NCBI GenBank assembly: GCA_903916595.1
Contig: CAIWXI010000041.1
Coordinates: 1 to 57,695 of the forward strand
Length of the DNA stretch: 57,695 nt
Direction: 5' to 3'
Origin: an uncultured Bacteroidales bacterium
GTDB lineage: Bacteria > Bacteroidota > Bacteroidia > Bacteroidales > FEN-979
Below, in pieces: positions 46,229 to 54,195 of the stretch. Position numbers and translations under genes: made by a program. The first letter of the stretch is position 1. Each line of letters starts with the position of its first letter. The notes under the pieces are model-generated. The model had not been told where the DNA came from. It worked only from the letters and a program-made list of their open reading frames with translations, and searched no databases.

Positions 46229-47920
46229 ATGACAACAGACCTCATGAAGGAAACCGGCAAACCATCGATACAGCACCACACCCGCCAGGATCTGGATAAG
46301 GAGTTCAGGGAGTATTACCTGTCTTCCTCAATTCCCAGCATGAAGGTTGGGCTTTCAGTGACTTTGAGTCTTTTCATCGCCTATTCAATATTCAACCGAA
46401 TGGTGCTGGGCCACGTACCTGAACAAGAGTATTTTCTGAAATTCGGACTAATCGCGCCTATTCTCCTCATCTCTTTGATCGTGCTGTATATAAAGCCACT
46501 GGCCCGGCATCTCACACTGATCTTTATCCTCCTTAACCTGATCTCCTGCCTTGCTATTTACTATGTGGGAGTTACTTCTGATATCACAAGCCGGGGATAT
46601 TCTTATTTCTATGCCTGGGTAATGCTGGTGATGATTGGCATGCATACATTCTACCGTATCCGTTTTAGAGACCTGATCATTCTGAATGCCCTGCAATTGC
46701 TGGCCTATATGCTGGCCACACTGTTCAACCACAGTTACACGCTTACTTTCGGTTACTTTAACAACCTGTTTTTTGTGGTTTCCATGACCACCCTGGGCTT
46801 TTTTATATCCTACATCTTTCAGAGCCTGAACTGGAAAAATTTCCTTCATCAAAAAGCCCTGAGCGAGAATTATCACAGGCTGATCCTCGAGATCCGCGAC
46901 CGAAAAGAAGCCGAGGAGGAGGTGCTGCATTCAGAACGTCAATACCATGAAGCCCTTGACTGTTTTCCAGACTGGGTTATTACGGTTGACCGTAAAATGA
47001 ACTTGATCATGGTAAATTCCCCTCTCAAACAGGTGGCCTCAGATGCAGGATTTACCGCCGAACTCACAGGATATAATATTGTCGACTCGTTTCCATTTAT
47101 AGAGAAGGCTGAAATCGACGACGTTAAAGCGGTCTTCGAGACCGGCATAATTTCAATAGGAGAAATCAGCTTTGATTATGAAGGACAGCATGTTTTCGTG
47201 GAGACCAGAAAAATCCCTGTCTTTCGAAACAATATAGTTGAACAGGTTATGGTGGTGATGAGAGACCGGTCGAAAGAAAAAGAGATCGAAGCGCTCAAAA
47301 TCAAGAATGCCGAGACGAAAGAAGTCATGCTTAAGGAGATACATCACCGGGTAAAAAATAACCTGGCTATTGTTATCAGTCTCCTCGTCATGCAGGGGAA
47401 AAAGAATCCGGATCCCGATTTCCAAAAGCTAATTAAGGACATTGAACTTAGGATCAGATCGATGGCATTAATCCACGAGCATCTCTACCGTAGCGAAAAC
47501 TTCGACAAAATACTGCTTTCTAATTATTTGAATTCCCTGGTGACTATCATTTCAGGAACTTTCAGTGGCCACCAGATCAATATTGAACCGGATCTCGACG
47601 ACATCATGGCAAGCATCGGCACCGCCCTGCCAATTGGTCTGATCACTAATGAATTGCTCACCAATTCATACAAATATGCCTTCCCCGAAAAACGCGAGGG
47701 AACCATTCGCCTGAAACTGGAGAGATTCTTTGCCACCGGGTTTAATCTTACAATTTCCGATGACGGGATAGGCCTTCCCGAAGGTTTTGATTTTCAAAAA
47801 CAGGATTCCCTGGGCATGTTTATTATCAGACTTCTGGTTGAACAGCTGGATGGCACACTCAACTTCACTTCAAAAGGGGGAGTGTCGGCCTCTATTATCG
47901 TCCCAAACTGTAACCTGTAG
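46229..47920 (+). CDS. Membrane sensor histidine kinase, HisKA_2 type
   Basis: A 563-aa kinase. The N-terminal membrane domain has about six helices (about 35-200: VGLSVTLSLFIAYSIF, LIAPILLISLIVLYI, LIFILLNLISCLAIYY, FYAWVMLVMIGMHTFY, NALQLLAYMLATLF, NNLFFVVSMTTLGFFI). A coiled linker leads to a PAS domain (about 230-350, DWVITVDRKMNLIMVN). HisKA_2 has its phosphoacceptor His near 371 in EIHHRVKNNLAIVISLLVMQ. HATPase_c follows (ELLTNSYKYAFPEKREG N-box, SDDGIGLPEGF G-box). HisKA_2 kinases commonly pair with LuxR- or LytTR-type regulators; none is adjacent here. It follows hydG by 8 bp and may be cotranscribed. Confidence 0.92.
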   Translation: MTTDLMKETGKPSIQHHTRQDLDKEFREYYLSSSIPSMKVGLSVTLSLFIAYSIFNRMVLGHVPEQEYFLKFGLIAPILLISLIVLYIKPLARHLTLIFILLNLISCLAIYYVGVTSDITSRGYSYFYAWVMLVMIGMHTFYRIRFRDLIILNALQLLAYMLATLFNHSYTLTFGYFNNLFFVVSMTTLGFFISYIFQSLNWKNFLHQKALSENYHRLILEIRDRKEAEEEVLHSERQYHEALDCFPDWVITVDRKMNLIMVNSPLKQVASDAGFTAELTGYNIVDSFPFIEKAEIDDVKAVFETGIISIGEISFDYEGQHVFVETRKIPVFRNNIVEQVMVVMRDRSKEKEIEALKIKNAETKEVMLKEIHHRVKNNLAIVISLLVMQGKKNPDPDFQKLIKDIELRIRSMALIHEHLYRSENFDKILLSNYLNSLVTIISGTFSGHQINIEPDLDDIMASIGTALPIGLITNELLTNSYKYAFPEKREGTIRLKLERFFATGFNLTISDDGIGLPEGFDFQKQDSLGMFIIRLLVEQLDGTLNFTSKGGVSASIIVPNCNL

Positions 47921-47933
47921 AATCCGATGGATG

Positions 47934-48878
47934 TTAAACCAGGGTAACCCTGGTTCCCCCGTTATCAATACCAAGCATAGTAGTCTTGGTGATGATCGTA
48001 TCCTTGCCTGAATTTTCCACGAAGTGAATCGCTGCCCTTATCTTGGGGCCCATGCTTCCTTCAGGGAACTGGCCTTCTTCGAGATATCTCTTCGCGTCGG
48101 CAATAGTTAAACGGTGAAGGGGCTTCTCCTGAGGCGTATTAAAATTGATGCAAACCTTTGGCACATCGGTAAGGATGAAAAATTTATCAGCATTGATCTG
48201 TGAAGCCAGCAGAGCCGATGCAAGGTCTTTGTCGATAACGGCATCGATCCCTTCGAGTTTATTGGGCTCAATATAATATACCGGTATACCCCCGCCTCCC
48301 ACCGCAATGACAATCTGATCCTGCCTTGCAATTTTCTCGATGGTCTTCTTATTCAGAATTACAAGCGGCCTTGGTGAAGCTACAACTTTTCTCCATCCCC
48401 TCCCACGCGGATCTTCCCTGAAAACTGCGGTGGAAGAGGCCATGATTACATCGGCTTCTTCTTTTGTATAATAAGGCCCTATGGGTTTTGTTGGATTGCT
48501 GAAAGCCGTGTCGTCTTTATTCACCAGCACCTGAGTTATTATAGTGATGATGTCTCTTTCCATTTCATGCTTCTCAAGCACATTCTTAAGCTGTTGTTCG
48601 ATGATATACCCGATAAACCCCTGGGAATACGCCACGCAAATGTCCATGGGCATCTCGGGAAGGCCAAACATCTTGAAGCCAGCCGAGTTGGCGAGCATGA
48701 TGTTCCCAACCTGAGGTCCGTTGCCATGAGTGAGGACAAGGTTGTAATCACGTTTCATGAGTTTGACCAGGCATTCGGAAGTTGCGAAGGCATTTGCTTC
48801 CTGTTCTCCTATCGTTCCCTTCTGATCGGAGCGCAGCAGAGCATTGCCTCCCAGAGCAACAACAGCAAGCTTTTTCAT
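47934..48878 (-). CDS. arcC: Carbamate kinase
   Basis: A 314-aa enzyme of the amino acid kinase family catalysing carbamoyl phosphate + ADP to carbamate + ATP. Motifs: LAVVALGGNALLRSD at the N-terminus, LTHGNGPQVGNIML (about 43-56), RVVASPRPL-type segment (VVASPRPLVILN), AVGGGGIPVYY (about 205-215), VIDKDLASALLA and FILTDVPKVCINFNTPQE (about 240-257). The start at 48878 (MKKLAVVALGG) was chosen because the longer frame only adds a non-homologous stretch. No arginine deiminase, ornithine carbamoyltransferase or agmatine genes are adjacent, so the source of carbamoyl phosphate is unclear. It yields ATP in fermentative metabolism. Confidence 0.95.
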   Translation of the reverse strand: MKKLAVVALGGNALLRSDQKGTIGEQEANAFATSECLVKLMKRDYNLVLTHGNGPQVGNIMLANSAGFKMFGLPEMPMDICVAYSQGFIGYIIEQQLKNVLEKHEMERDIITIITQVLVNKDDTAFSNPTKPIGPYYTKEEADVIMASSTAVFREDPRGRGWRKVVASPRPLVILNKKTIEKIARQDQIVIAVGGGGIPVYYIEPNKLEGIDAVIDKDLASALLASQINADKFFILTDVPKVCINFNTPQEKPLHRLTIADAKRYLEEGQFPEGSMGPKIRAAIHFVENSGKDTIITKTTMLGIDNGGTRVTLV

Positions 48879-48924
48879 AAGATAGCGTTTAGAAATACAA
48901 AGATAGGAGTTTTTCAATCTTTCT

Positions 48925-48951
48925 TACCTTCGCCGTGCAAAGATAAGGAGG
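48925..48951 (+). promoter_or_regulatory. -7 box (TACCTTCG) and strong Shine-Dalgarno
   Basis: TACCTTCG at 48925-48932 is one base from the consensus box. AAGGAGG at 48945-48951 is a full Shine-Dalgarno 8 nt before the ATG at 48960, unusual in this window. It fixes the start. Confidence 0.6.
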
Positions 48952-48959
48952 CAAACAGC

Positions 48960-49838
48960 ATGACATCTCAAAGAAAAGCATACTACTACGCGTTTATGGC
49001 TATTGCCTTCTGGTCAACCATCGGCTCGGCCTTCAAACTCAGCCTTCGATACCTCGACCCGCCTGTATTGCTGCTGTTCTCGACTATCGTGGCATGCATC
49101 GTATTGTTCATCCTGCTGCTTGCAAAGGGGAAACTGAAACTGCTTCGGAAAATGTCATCCACCGAAATCCTAATGTCGGCCCTGATGGGTATGCTCAACC
49201 CCTATCTGTATTATCTCGTCCTTCTGAGGGCTTACGACATCCTCCCGGCCCAGGAGGCGGGAACTCTCAATTATATATGGCCCCTGCTGCTTGTTCTGCT
49301 GTCAATCCCACTTCTCAAACAAAAAATAAGCACCTGGAGCATTGCAGCCGTTTTTATAAGTTTCCTTGGTATACTGCTGATTTCAACCCACGGCAGCCTG
49401 ATGTCGCCCCACTTCACAAGCCTCCCCGGAGTGTTGCTTGCCATCGGAAGCGCTGTCTTATGGGCGCTCTACTGGATCATCAACATGAAAGATAAACGGG
49501 AGGCCGTAAGCAAGCTCTTTCTGAATTTCTGCTTCGGACTGCTTTATATCTTTATCACGATAGCTGCCACGAAACATTTCTGGATCCCCCCATGGACCGG
49601 TATTGCAGGTGCCGCGTATATAGGAATGTTCGAAATGGGGTTCACCTTCGTTCTCTGGCTCAATGCCCTGAAATTTTCCGAAACCACAGCCCGGGTAAGC
49701 AACCTCATCTACCTCTCCCCTTTTATTTCACTCATCATCATTCATTTTGCAGTAGGCGAAACGATTCTGCCCTCAACCATCGCAGGTCTCGCCCTTATCG
49801 TTGCCGGAATACTCATGCAGCAATATGTTAAGAAGTGA
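48960..49838 (+). CDS. EamA/DMT-superfamily transporter
   Basis: A 292-aa inner-membrane protein with ten helices in two EamA repeats. The first begins KAYYYAFMAIAFWSTIGSAFKLSL and the second begins SLPGVLLAIGSAVLWALYWIINM. It also has LRAYDILPAQEAGTLNYIWPLLLVLLS, AAYIGMFEMGFTFVLWLNALKFSE and VSNLIYLSPFISLII, typical of drug/metabolite transporters. The substrate is unknown. It starts at ATG 48960 behind a TACCTTCG box and a strong Shine-Dalgarno, and is divergent from arcC. An open frame upstream to 48567 merely crosses arcC and is not coding. It ends 6 bp before a (ATTTCACC)n array. Confidence 0.92.
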   Translation: MTSQRKAYYYAFMAIAFWSTIGSAFKLSLRYLDPPVLLLFSTIVACIVLFILLLAKGKLKLLRKMSSTEILMSALMGMLNPYLYYLVLLRAYDILPAQEAGTLNYIWPLLLVLLSIPLLKQKISTWSIAAVFISFLGILLISTHGSLMSPHFTSLPGVLLAIGSAVLWALYWIINMKDKREAVSKLFLNFCFGLLYIFITIAATKHFWIPPWTGIAGAAYIGMFEMGFTFVLWLNALKFSETTARVSNLIYLSPFISLIIIHFAVGETILPSTIAGLALIVAGILMQQYVKK

Positions 49839-49844
49839 TCCGCC

Positions 49845-49916
49845 ATTTCACCATTTCACCATTTCACCATTTCACCATTTCACCATTTCACTATTTCACC
49901 ATTTCACCATTTCACA
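49845..49916 (+). repeat. (ATTTCACC)n 8-bp tandem array
   Basis: Nine units: eight ATTTCACC-like, including one ATTTCACT, then ATTTCACA. It lies between the EamA stop (49838) and the mtaB promoter box (49923). The forward frame through it is open, which artificially extends mtaB upstream. Confidence 0.9.
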
Positions 49917-49922
49917 ATTTCC

Positions 49923-49930
49923 TACCTTTG
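49923..49930 (+). promoter_or_regulatory. mtaB -7 box (TACCTTTG)
   Basis: TACCTTTGC ends 6 nt before the ATG at 49936, so a leaderless transcript is likely and the longer repeat-coded N-terminus is excluded. Confidence 0.55.
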
Positions 49931-49935
49931 CCCCC

Positions 49936-51228
49936 ATGGATCCCACCAGCATCGCCTTTCATCATTTCGGCTGCAAAGTAAACTTTGCCGAAGCTTCATC
50001 TATCTCACGGCAGTTCCGCGACAAGGGTTTCATTTTGAAAAACCATCATGAAGTCGCCGACATATACGTGATCAGTACCTGTGTAGTCACAGCGGTTGCC
50101 GAAAAGAAATGCCGGGCCGCGATACACCAGGCCCATAAACTGAACCCTGATGCCAAAATTGCTGTAATAGGCTGCTTCTCCGAACTTAAACCAGGTGAGC
50201 TTCAGCAAATGGAAGGCGTAGACCTGGTCCTGGGGAACAGCTCAAAATACAATCTGCCTGAAGAGCTGGAGAAACTGAAAACAAACGATTACCATGGCGG
50301 CATAGTCCCCGGCATCAGGGAAAGCAGTACTTTCATCCCGTCTTTTTCATATGGCGACCGTACCCGATCATTTCTCAAGATCCAGGACGGATGCGATTAT
50401 TTCTGTTCCTACTGCACTATTCCTATGGCCAGAGGCCACAGCCGCAGCGACACCATCATCCATGTGCTCTCCAGCGCCCGTGAAATTATCAGTAACGGGA
50501 TCAGAGAAATTGTACTTACCGGCGTGAACATCGGCGATTTCGGCAGACCAAACGGGGAGAACTTACTGCAACTTATGCAATCGCTTGAACAGCTCGAGGG
50601 GCTTCAAAGAATAAGGATATCTTCCATTGAACCGGATCTTCTCTCAGATGAAATCATCGCATTCGCGGCTTCCTCTAAAAAATTCATGCCGCATTTCCAC
50701 ATGCCTCTGCAGTCGGGCTCCGAGAAAATTCTTAAAGCCATGAAACGAAAATACAGCCTTGAACTATATACCTCCCGGGTTGAAACAATCAGGCAAAAAC
50801 TGCCCCGGGCATGTATTGCGGCTGATGTGATCGCGGGCTTCCCCGGAGAAACTGATGAGGATTTCAACGACACCTATGAATATCTTGAAAAACTGCCCAT
50901 ATCGTACATGCATGTGTTTACTTATTCGAAAAGGGAAAACACCCTGGCTTCACGCGGCAGCGAAATGGTCCCAGACAGGATAAAAAAGGAAAGGAGCATC
51001 AAACTGCACATCCTCTCAGACCTGAAAAAGAAAGCTTTTTATGAACAAAACCGGGGTTTTACTTCCAATGTCCTTTTCGAGTCAGACAACTCCCGGGGCT
51101 GGATGCACGGCTTCACCGAAAACTATATCAAAGTCAAAACAAAGTACGATATCTCCCTGGCAAACCAGGTGAGACCTGTCAGCCTGAATATGACAGACAC
51201 TGACGGCGTGTTTTTATCTGATATCTGA
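49936..51228 (+). CDS. mtaB: tRNA t6A37 methylthiotransferase MtaB
   Basis: A 430-aa radical SAM enzyme that converts t6A37 to ms2t6A in tRNAs. UPF0004 domain (about 5-110) carries the three auxiliary-cluster Cys: GCKVNFAEAS, STCVVTAVAEKKC and IGCFSELKPGE. The radical SAM domain carries the cluster loop QDGCDYFCSYCTIPMARG (about 152-170) and a typical barrel (TGVNIGDFG, HFHMPLQSGSEKILKAMKR, ADVIAGFPGETDEDF). A TRAM-like C-terminal part (SNVLFESDNSRGWMHGFTENY) follows. Methylthiotransferase family is certain; MtaB over MiaB or RimO is chosen by length and the RGHSRS segment. The final L-S-D-I and TGA are repeat words shared with the EamA gene at 43869. Confidence 0.92.
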   Translation: MDPTSIAFHHFGCKVNFAEASSISRQFRDKGFILKNHHEVADIYVISTCVVTAVAEKKCRAAIHQAHKLNPDAKIAVIGCFSELKPGELQQMEGVDLVLGNSSKYNLPEELEKLKTNDYHGGIVPGIRESSTFIPSFSYGDRTRSFLKIQDGCDYFCSYCTIPMARGHSRSDTIIHVLSSAREIISNGIREIVLTGVNIGDFGRPNGENLLQLMQSLEQLEGLQRIRISSIEPDLLSDEIIAFAASSKKFMPHFHMPLQSGSEKILKAMKRKYSLELYTSRVETIRQKLPRACIAADVIAGFPGETDEDFNDTYEYLEKLPISYMHVFTYSKRENTLASRGSEMVPDRIKKERSIKLHILSDLKKKAFYEQNRGFTSNVLFESDNSRGWMHGFTENYIKVKTKYDISLANQVRPVSLNMTDTDGVFLSDI

Positions 51229-51320
51229 TAATATTTCACCATTTCACCATTTCACCATTTCACCATTTCACCATTTCACCATTTCACCATTTCACCATTT
51301 CACCATTTCACCATTTCGCC
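51214..51320 (+). repeat. ATCTGATATC words followed by (ATTTCACC)n array
   Basis: TTATCTGATATCTGATAA words (51214-51231) overlap the mtaB stop. Then come ten perfect ATTTCACC units (51233-51312) and one ATTTCGCC. The array ends one base before the ATG of the next gene (51322) and occupies its whole 5' region. No -7 box or ribosome binding site is visible in it. Confidence 0.92.
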
Positions 51321-51321
51321 C

Positions 51322-52116
51322 ATGAACCTCGAACATATTACAAAACAAACCTGCAAGATCGCCATTGAAGCCGGCGAATTTCTCCGCGACGAAATAATAA
51401 AACTCCGTTCATCTGATGTAGAACTGAAAGGCTTTAACAATTTCGTAACCTACGTGGACCGTGCATCGGAATCCCTTATCATGGACCGTTTAACAAAACT
51501 GCTTCCGGGTTCAGGCTTCATCGCCGAGGAGAGTCCGGAATTGCAAAGCGCTGAATTTACCTGGGTCATCGATCCCCTCGACGGCACAACGAATTACATA
51601 CACGGAGTCCCCCTGTATTGCGTGAGCATAGGACTTATGCAAGGCAGCCGTATCCTTGCCGGGGTAGTTTACGAAGTGAACCTGAACGAATGTTTCTATA
51701 CCTGGGAGAATGCACCTTCCTATAAAAACGGGGAAGCGATCAGTGTGTCAAATACGCCGGCAGTATCCGAATCCCTCCTTGCAACCGGGTTCCCTTACTA
51801 TGACTATGGCCGCATGGATGATTATCTCGATATTTTCAGGTACCTGATGGAGCACAGCCGGGGCGTCCGAAGGCTGGGATCAGCAGCAGCCGACCTGGCT
51901 TATGTTGCTGCAGGCCGTTACGATGGCTTTTATGAATACGGTCTCAGTCCGTGGGACGTTGCAGCAGGTGTTCTACTAGTGCAAAATGCCGGCGGAAAAG
52001 TATGCGATTTCTCTGGCGGGGATAATGTCATCTTCGGCAAAGAGATCATTGCAACCAATATCCCTATCCACAGCGAGTTTAAAAAACTTTTCGGCCCCTG
52101 GGTCAAATGCCATTGA
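51322..52116 (+). CDS. suhB: Inositol monophosphatase family protein
   Basis: A 264-aa Mg-dependent sugar or inositol phosphatase. Motifs: FIAEESPELQS (metal Glu, about 70), VIDPLDGTTNYIHGVPLYCVSIGL (about 89-112), RRLGSAAADLAYVAAGRYDGF (about 187-207) and the second metal site LSPWDVAAGVLLVQNAGG (about 212-229). The length is usual for SuhB/IMPase. In bacteria it may dephosphorylate inositol phosphate, fructose-1,6-bisphosphate or another sugar phosphate, so the exact substrate is open. The ATG lies one base after a (ATTTCACC)n array, so regulatory sequences are unusual. It ends 37 bp before the next gene's likely start. Confidence 0.92.
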   Translation: MNLEHITKQTCKIAIEAGEFLRDEIIKLRSSDVELKGFNNFVTYVDRASESLIMDRLTKLLPGSGFIAEESPELQSAEFTWVIDPLDGTTNYIHGVPLYCVSIGLMQGSRILAGVVYEVNLNECFYTWENAPSYKNGEAISVSNTPAVSESLLATGFPYYDYGRMDDYLDIFRYLMEHSRGVRRLGSAAADLAYVAAGRYDGFYEYGLSPWDVAAGVLLVQNAGGKVCDFSGGDNVIFGKEIIATNIPIHSEFKKLFGPWVKCH

Positions 52117-52153
52117 TTTTTATAGTAGTTTTACCTGCTGCTTGATTTTCATC

Positions 52154-54166
52154 TTGAACATACAAACAAACATTAAAGAAATAAGGTTCCTCCGCAATGT
52201 AACAATGGTTTCGGGAGGAATCGCCATGTTAATAGGCATCTTCGCCTTAGCTCTCTGGATTATTGGCGAGGGTAATCACTATACTTTCTTACCAGGATAT
52301 AAGCCCATGTCGCCAGGCACCGGCGCTTTGTCCTTTTTACTCGGGTTCCTCTTACTGGACAGTCCATACAGTTTGAACAGCAAAGTATTCAAAAAGATTT
52401 ACATGGCCGTTTCGGCATTCTTAATATTGTATTCACTTCTCCTGATCGCAGAATACTTTATTCCTTTCAGGCTGACTCCTGAGCTATATCTTTGGCACGT
52501 AAGTGAAGCCATGGGCAGATTTCCGTCTAGCCAAAGCTCACCTGTTTCAGGCTTGTTCTTTTTCCTTGGCGGAATTGCAGTGCTTGTTAAACTGTTTGGT
52601 AGTGAGCATAAAGGCATGATGAACCTGGTAGCAGGTATCGGAATGCTGATCCTCTATGCGGCATTTTGCTTCCTGGCCGGTTATCTGTTCGGAGTGCCGT
52701 TTCTTTACAATAGCGATGTTGTCCCCCTTTCTCTTCCCACTTCAATCTCTATCTTCTTCCTGGGATGTGGATTACTTGCCATGGGCGGCCCTGAGACTAT
52801 CCTTCTTCGTCAGTTCTCCGGCAATAGCGGCGGAGCCCGGATACTGCGTGTTTTACTCCCCGTGATCGGGATTATCATGATCGTCGACGAAGGTCTGGAT
52901 TCCATAATAAAAGATCTTCCAGCCATACAGTTTATCTTCACTACAACAGCTCTGGCAATACTCCTGATCCCACTTACAATTGTGGTCATTGTGAGGGTAG
53001 TGAAAACTGTTTTTATTGAAGCAGAAAAAGCAGAAGAAAGTCGCCGTGAGGCAGAAGCAGTACTCCAGGAAAGTGAGGAGAAATTCAGAAAACTGACCCA
53101 ATCTGCTGCTGATGCAATCATTTCAATTGACCCCCAAGGTCTTGTATTGTTTTTCAACCACGCCGCTGAGAAAATTTTCGGATATACAGAACAGGAAGCA
53201 TTAGGAAAATCTGTGGATATTCTTATCCCTGGTGAGCATGAAAAACCTCATACAAGCAGTATCCGCCGATACATGCAAACAGGCGAGTCAAAGCTTATCG
53301 GGGCAACCCGTGAACTTGAAGCCCGTCGCAAAGACGGAGAGATTTTCCCGATCGAGATATCCCTCTCGGAAGTCAAAGTGAATAAAGTACCCAATTTTAT
53401 CGGAATCATCCGCGATATATCGGAACGGAAAGCAGCAGAAGTTTCGCTTGCTGAATCGGCCAGGAAACTGCATGAACTGAATGACACAAAAGATAAATTT
53501 TTTTCCATTATTGCCCACGACCTGAGATCTCCTTTCAACGCTATCCTGGGTTTGACTAATATGCTGGTGAATGAACACAGCAGGCATGACGAGGAGGAAA
53601 TCGGTAAAATTATCGGGGCCATAAAAACATCATCCGAGAGAGCCTATGAACTCACCGAAAACCTTCTTCTCTGGGCCAACTCACAAACAGGAAAAATCAC
53701 TTTTCATTCCGCTGAATTCAACATAAAAAAAACCATAGACCAAACCATTGGACTTGCAGCAATGCATGCCTCCATGAAACAAATCCGGATTATTTCGGTG
53801 GTTGCAGAGGATTATATCATATCGGGTGACCAGCAGATGGTTCACACCATAATGAGAAACCTGCTGTCGAATGCAATCAAATTCACTCCAGCGGGAGGCG
53901 TGATCAGCGTTTCTGCCTCCATTCGCGGCAATCTCTGTGAAATTTCAGTCAGAGATACCGGTGTGGGCATTCCGGCCGGGTATATATCGAAACTTTTCAA
54001 AATCGACAGCAACTATTCAACCCACGGAACCAGCGATGAAAAAGGCAGCGGGCTGGGACTCATTCTTTGTCATGAATTTATTGAAAGGCATGGCGGAAAA
54101 ATATGGGTCGAGAGCAGAGAAGGAATCGGAAGCGCTTTCTTTTTCACCCTTCCGCAAAACAACTAA
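52154..54166 (+). CDS. Membrane PAS sensor histidine kinase
   Basis: A 670-aa kinase. The N-terminal half (about 15-285) has about eight transmembrane helices (SGGIAMLIGIFALALWII, GALSFLLGFLLLDS, IYMAVSAFLILYSLLLIA, GLFFFLGGIAVLVKLF and others), a MASE-like sensor of unknown type. PAS spans about 310-430 (KLTQSAADAIISIDPQGLVLFF ... GIIRDISERKAAE). HisKA follows with His in FFSIIAHDLRSPFNAILG (about 456). HATPase_c follows with NLLSNAIKFTPAGG, DTGVGIPAGY and GSGLGLILCHEF. All catalytic boxes are present. The start is uncertain: TTG 52154 gives basic residues before the first helix, ATG 52205 is the alternative. The open frame upstream into the phosphatase gene is not coding. No response regulator is adjacent. 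Confidence 0.9.
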   Translation: MNIQTNIKEIRFLRNVTMVSGGIAMLIGIFALALWIIGEGNHYTFLPGYKPMSPGTGALSFLLGFLLLDSPYSLNSKVFKKIYMAVSAFLILYSLLLIAEYFIPFRLTPELYLWHVSEAMGRFPSSQSSPVSGLFFFLGGIAVLVKLFGSEHKGMMNLVAGIGMLILYAAFCFLAGYLFGVPFLYNSDVVPLSLPTSISIFFLGCGLLAMGGPETILLRQFSGNSGGARILRVLLPVIGIIMIVDEGLDSIIKDLPAIQFIFTTTALAILLIPLTIVVIVRVVKTVFIEAEKAEESRREAEAVLQESEEKFRKLTQSAADAIISIDPQGLVLFFNHAAEKIFGYTEQEALGKSVDILIPGEHEKPHTSSIRRYMQTGESKLIGATRELEARRKDGEIFPIEISLSEVKVNKVPNFIGIIRDISERKAAEVSLAESARKLHELNDTKDKFFSIIAHDLRSPFNAILGLTNMLVNEHSRHDEEEIGKIIGAIKTSSERAYELTENLLLWANSQTGKITFHSAEFNIKKTIDQTIGLAAMHASMKQIRIISVVAEDYIISGDQQMVHTIMRNLLSNAIKFTPAGGVISVSASIRGNLCEISVRDTGVGIPAGYISKLFKIDSNYSTHGTSDEKGSGLGLILCHEFIERHGGKIWVESREGIGSAFFFTLPQNN

Positions 54167-54195
54167 ACAGCCCTTAAGCTGGACAAGTTGCTTAC

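Noticed and set aside
48567-48959. Long upstream extension of the second EamA gene
   Set aside because: It runs antisense to arcC. The promoter box and strong Shine-Dalgarno place the start at 48960.
49801-49935. Upstream extension of mtaB through the (ATTTCACC)n array
   Set aside because: The array is open in all forward frames, the extension has no homology, and a -7 promoter box lies between it and the ATG at 49936.
51233-51320. Possible CRISPR array
   Set aside because: 8-bp direct units are contiguous with no spacers and no cas genes are present.
51986-52153. N-terminal extension of the membrane PAS kinase into the phosphatase gene
   Set aside because: It overlaps the inositol monophosphatase gene over 130 bases, has low-complexity Ser-rich content and precedes the natural membrane domain.
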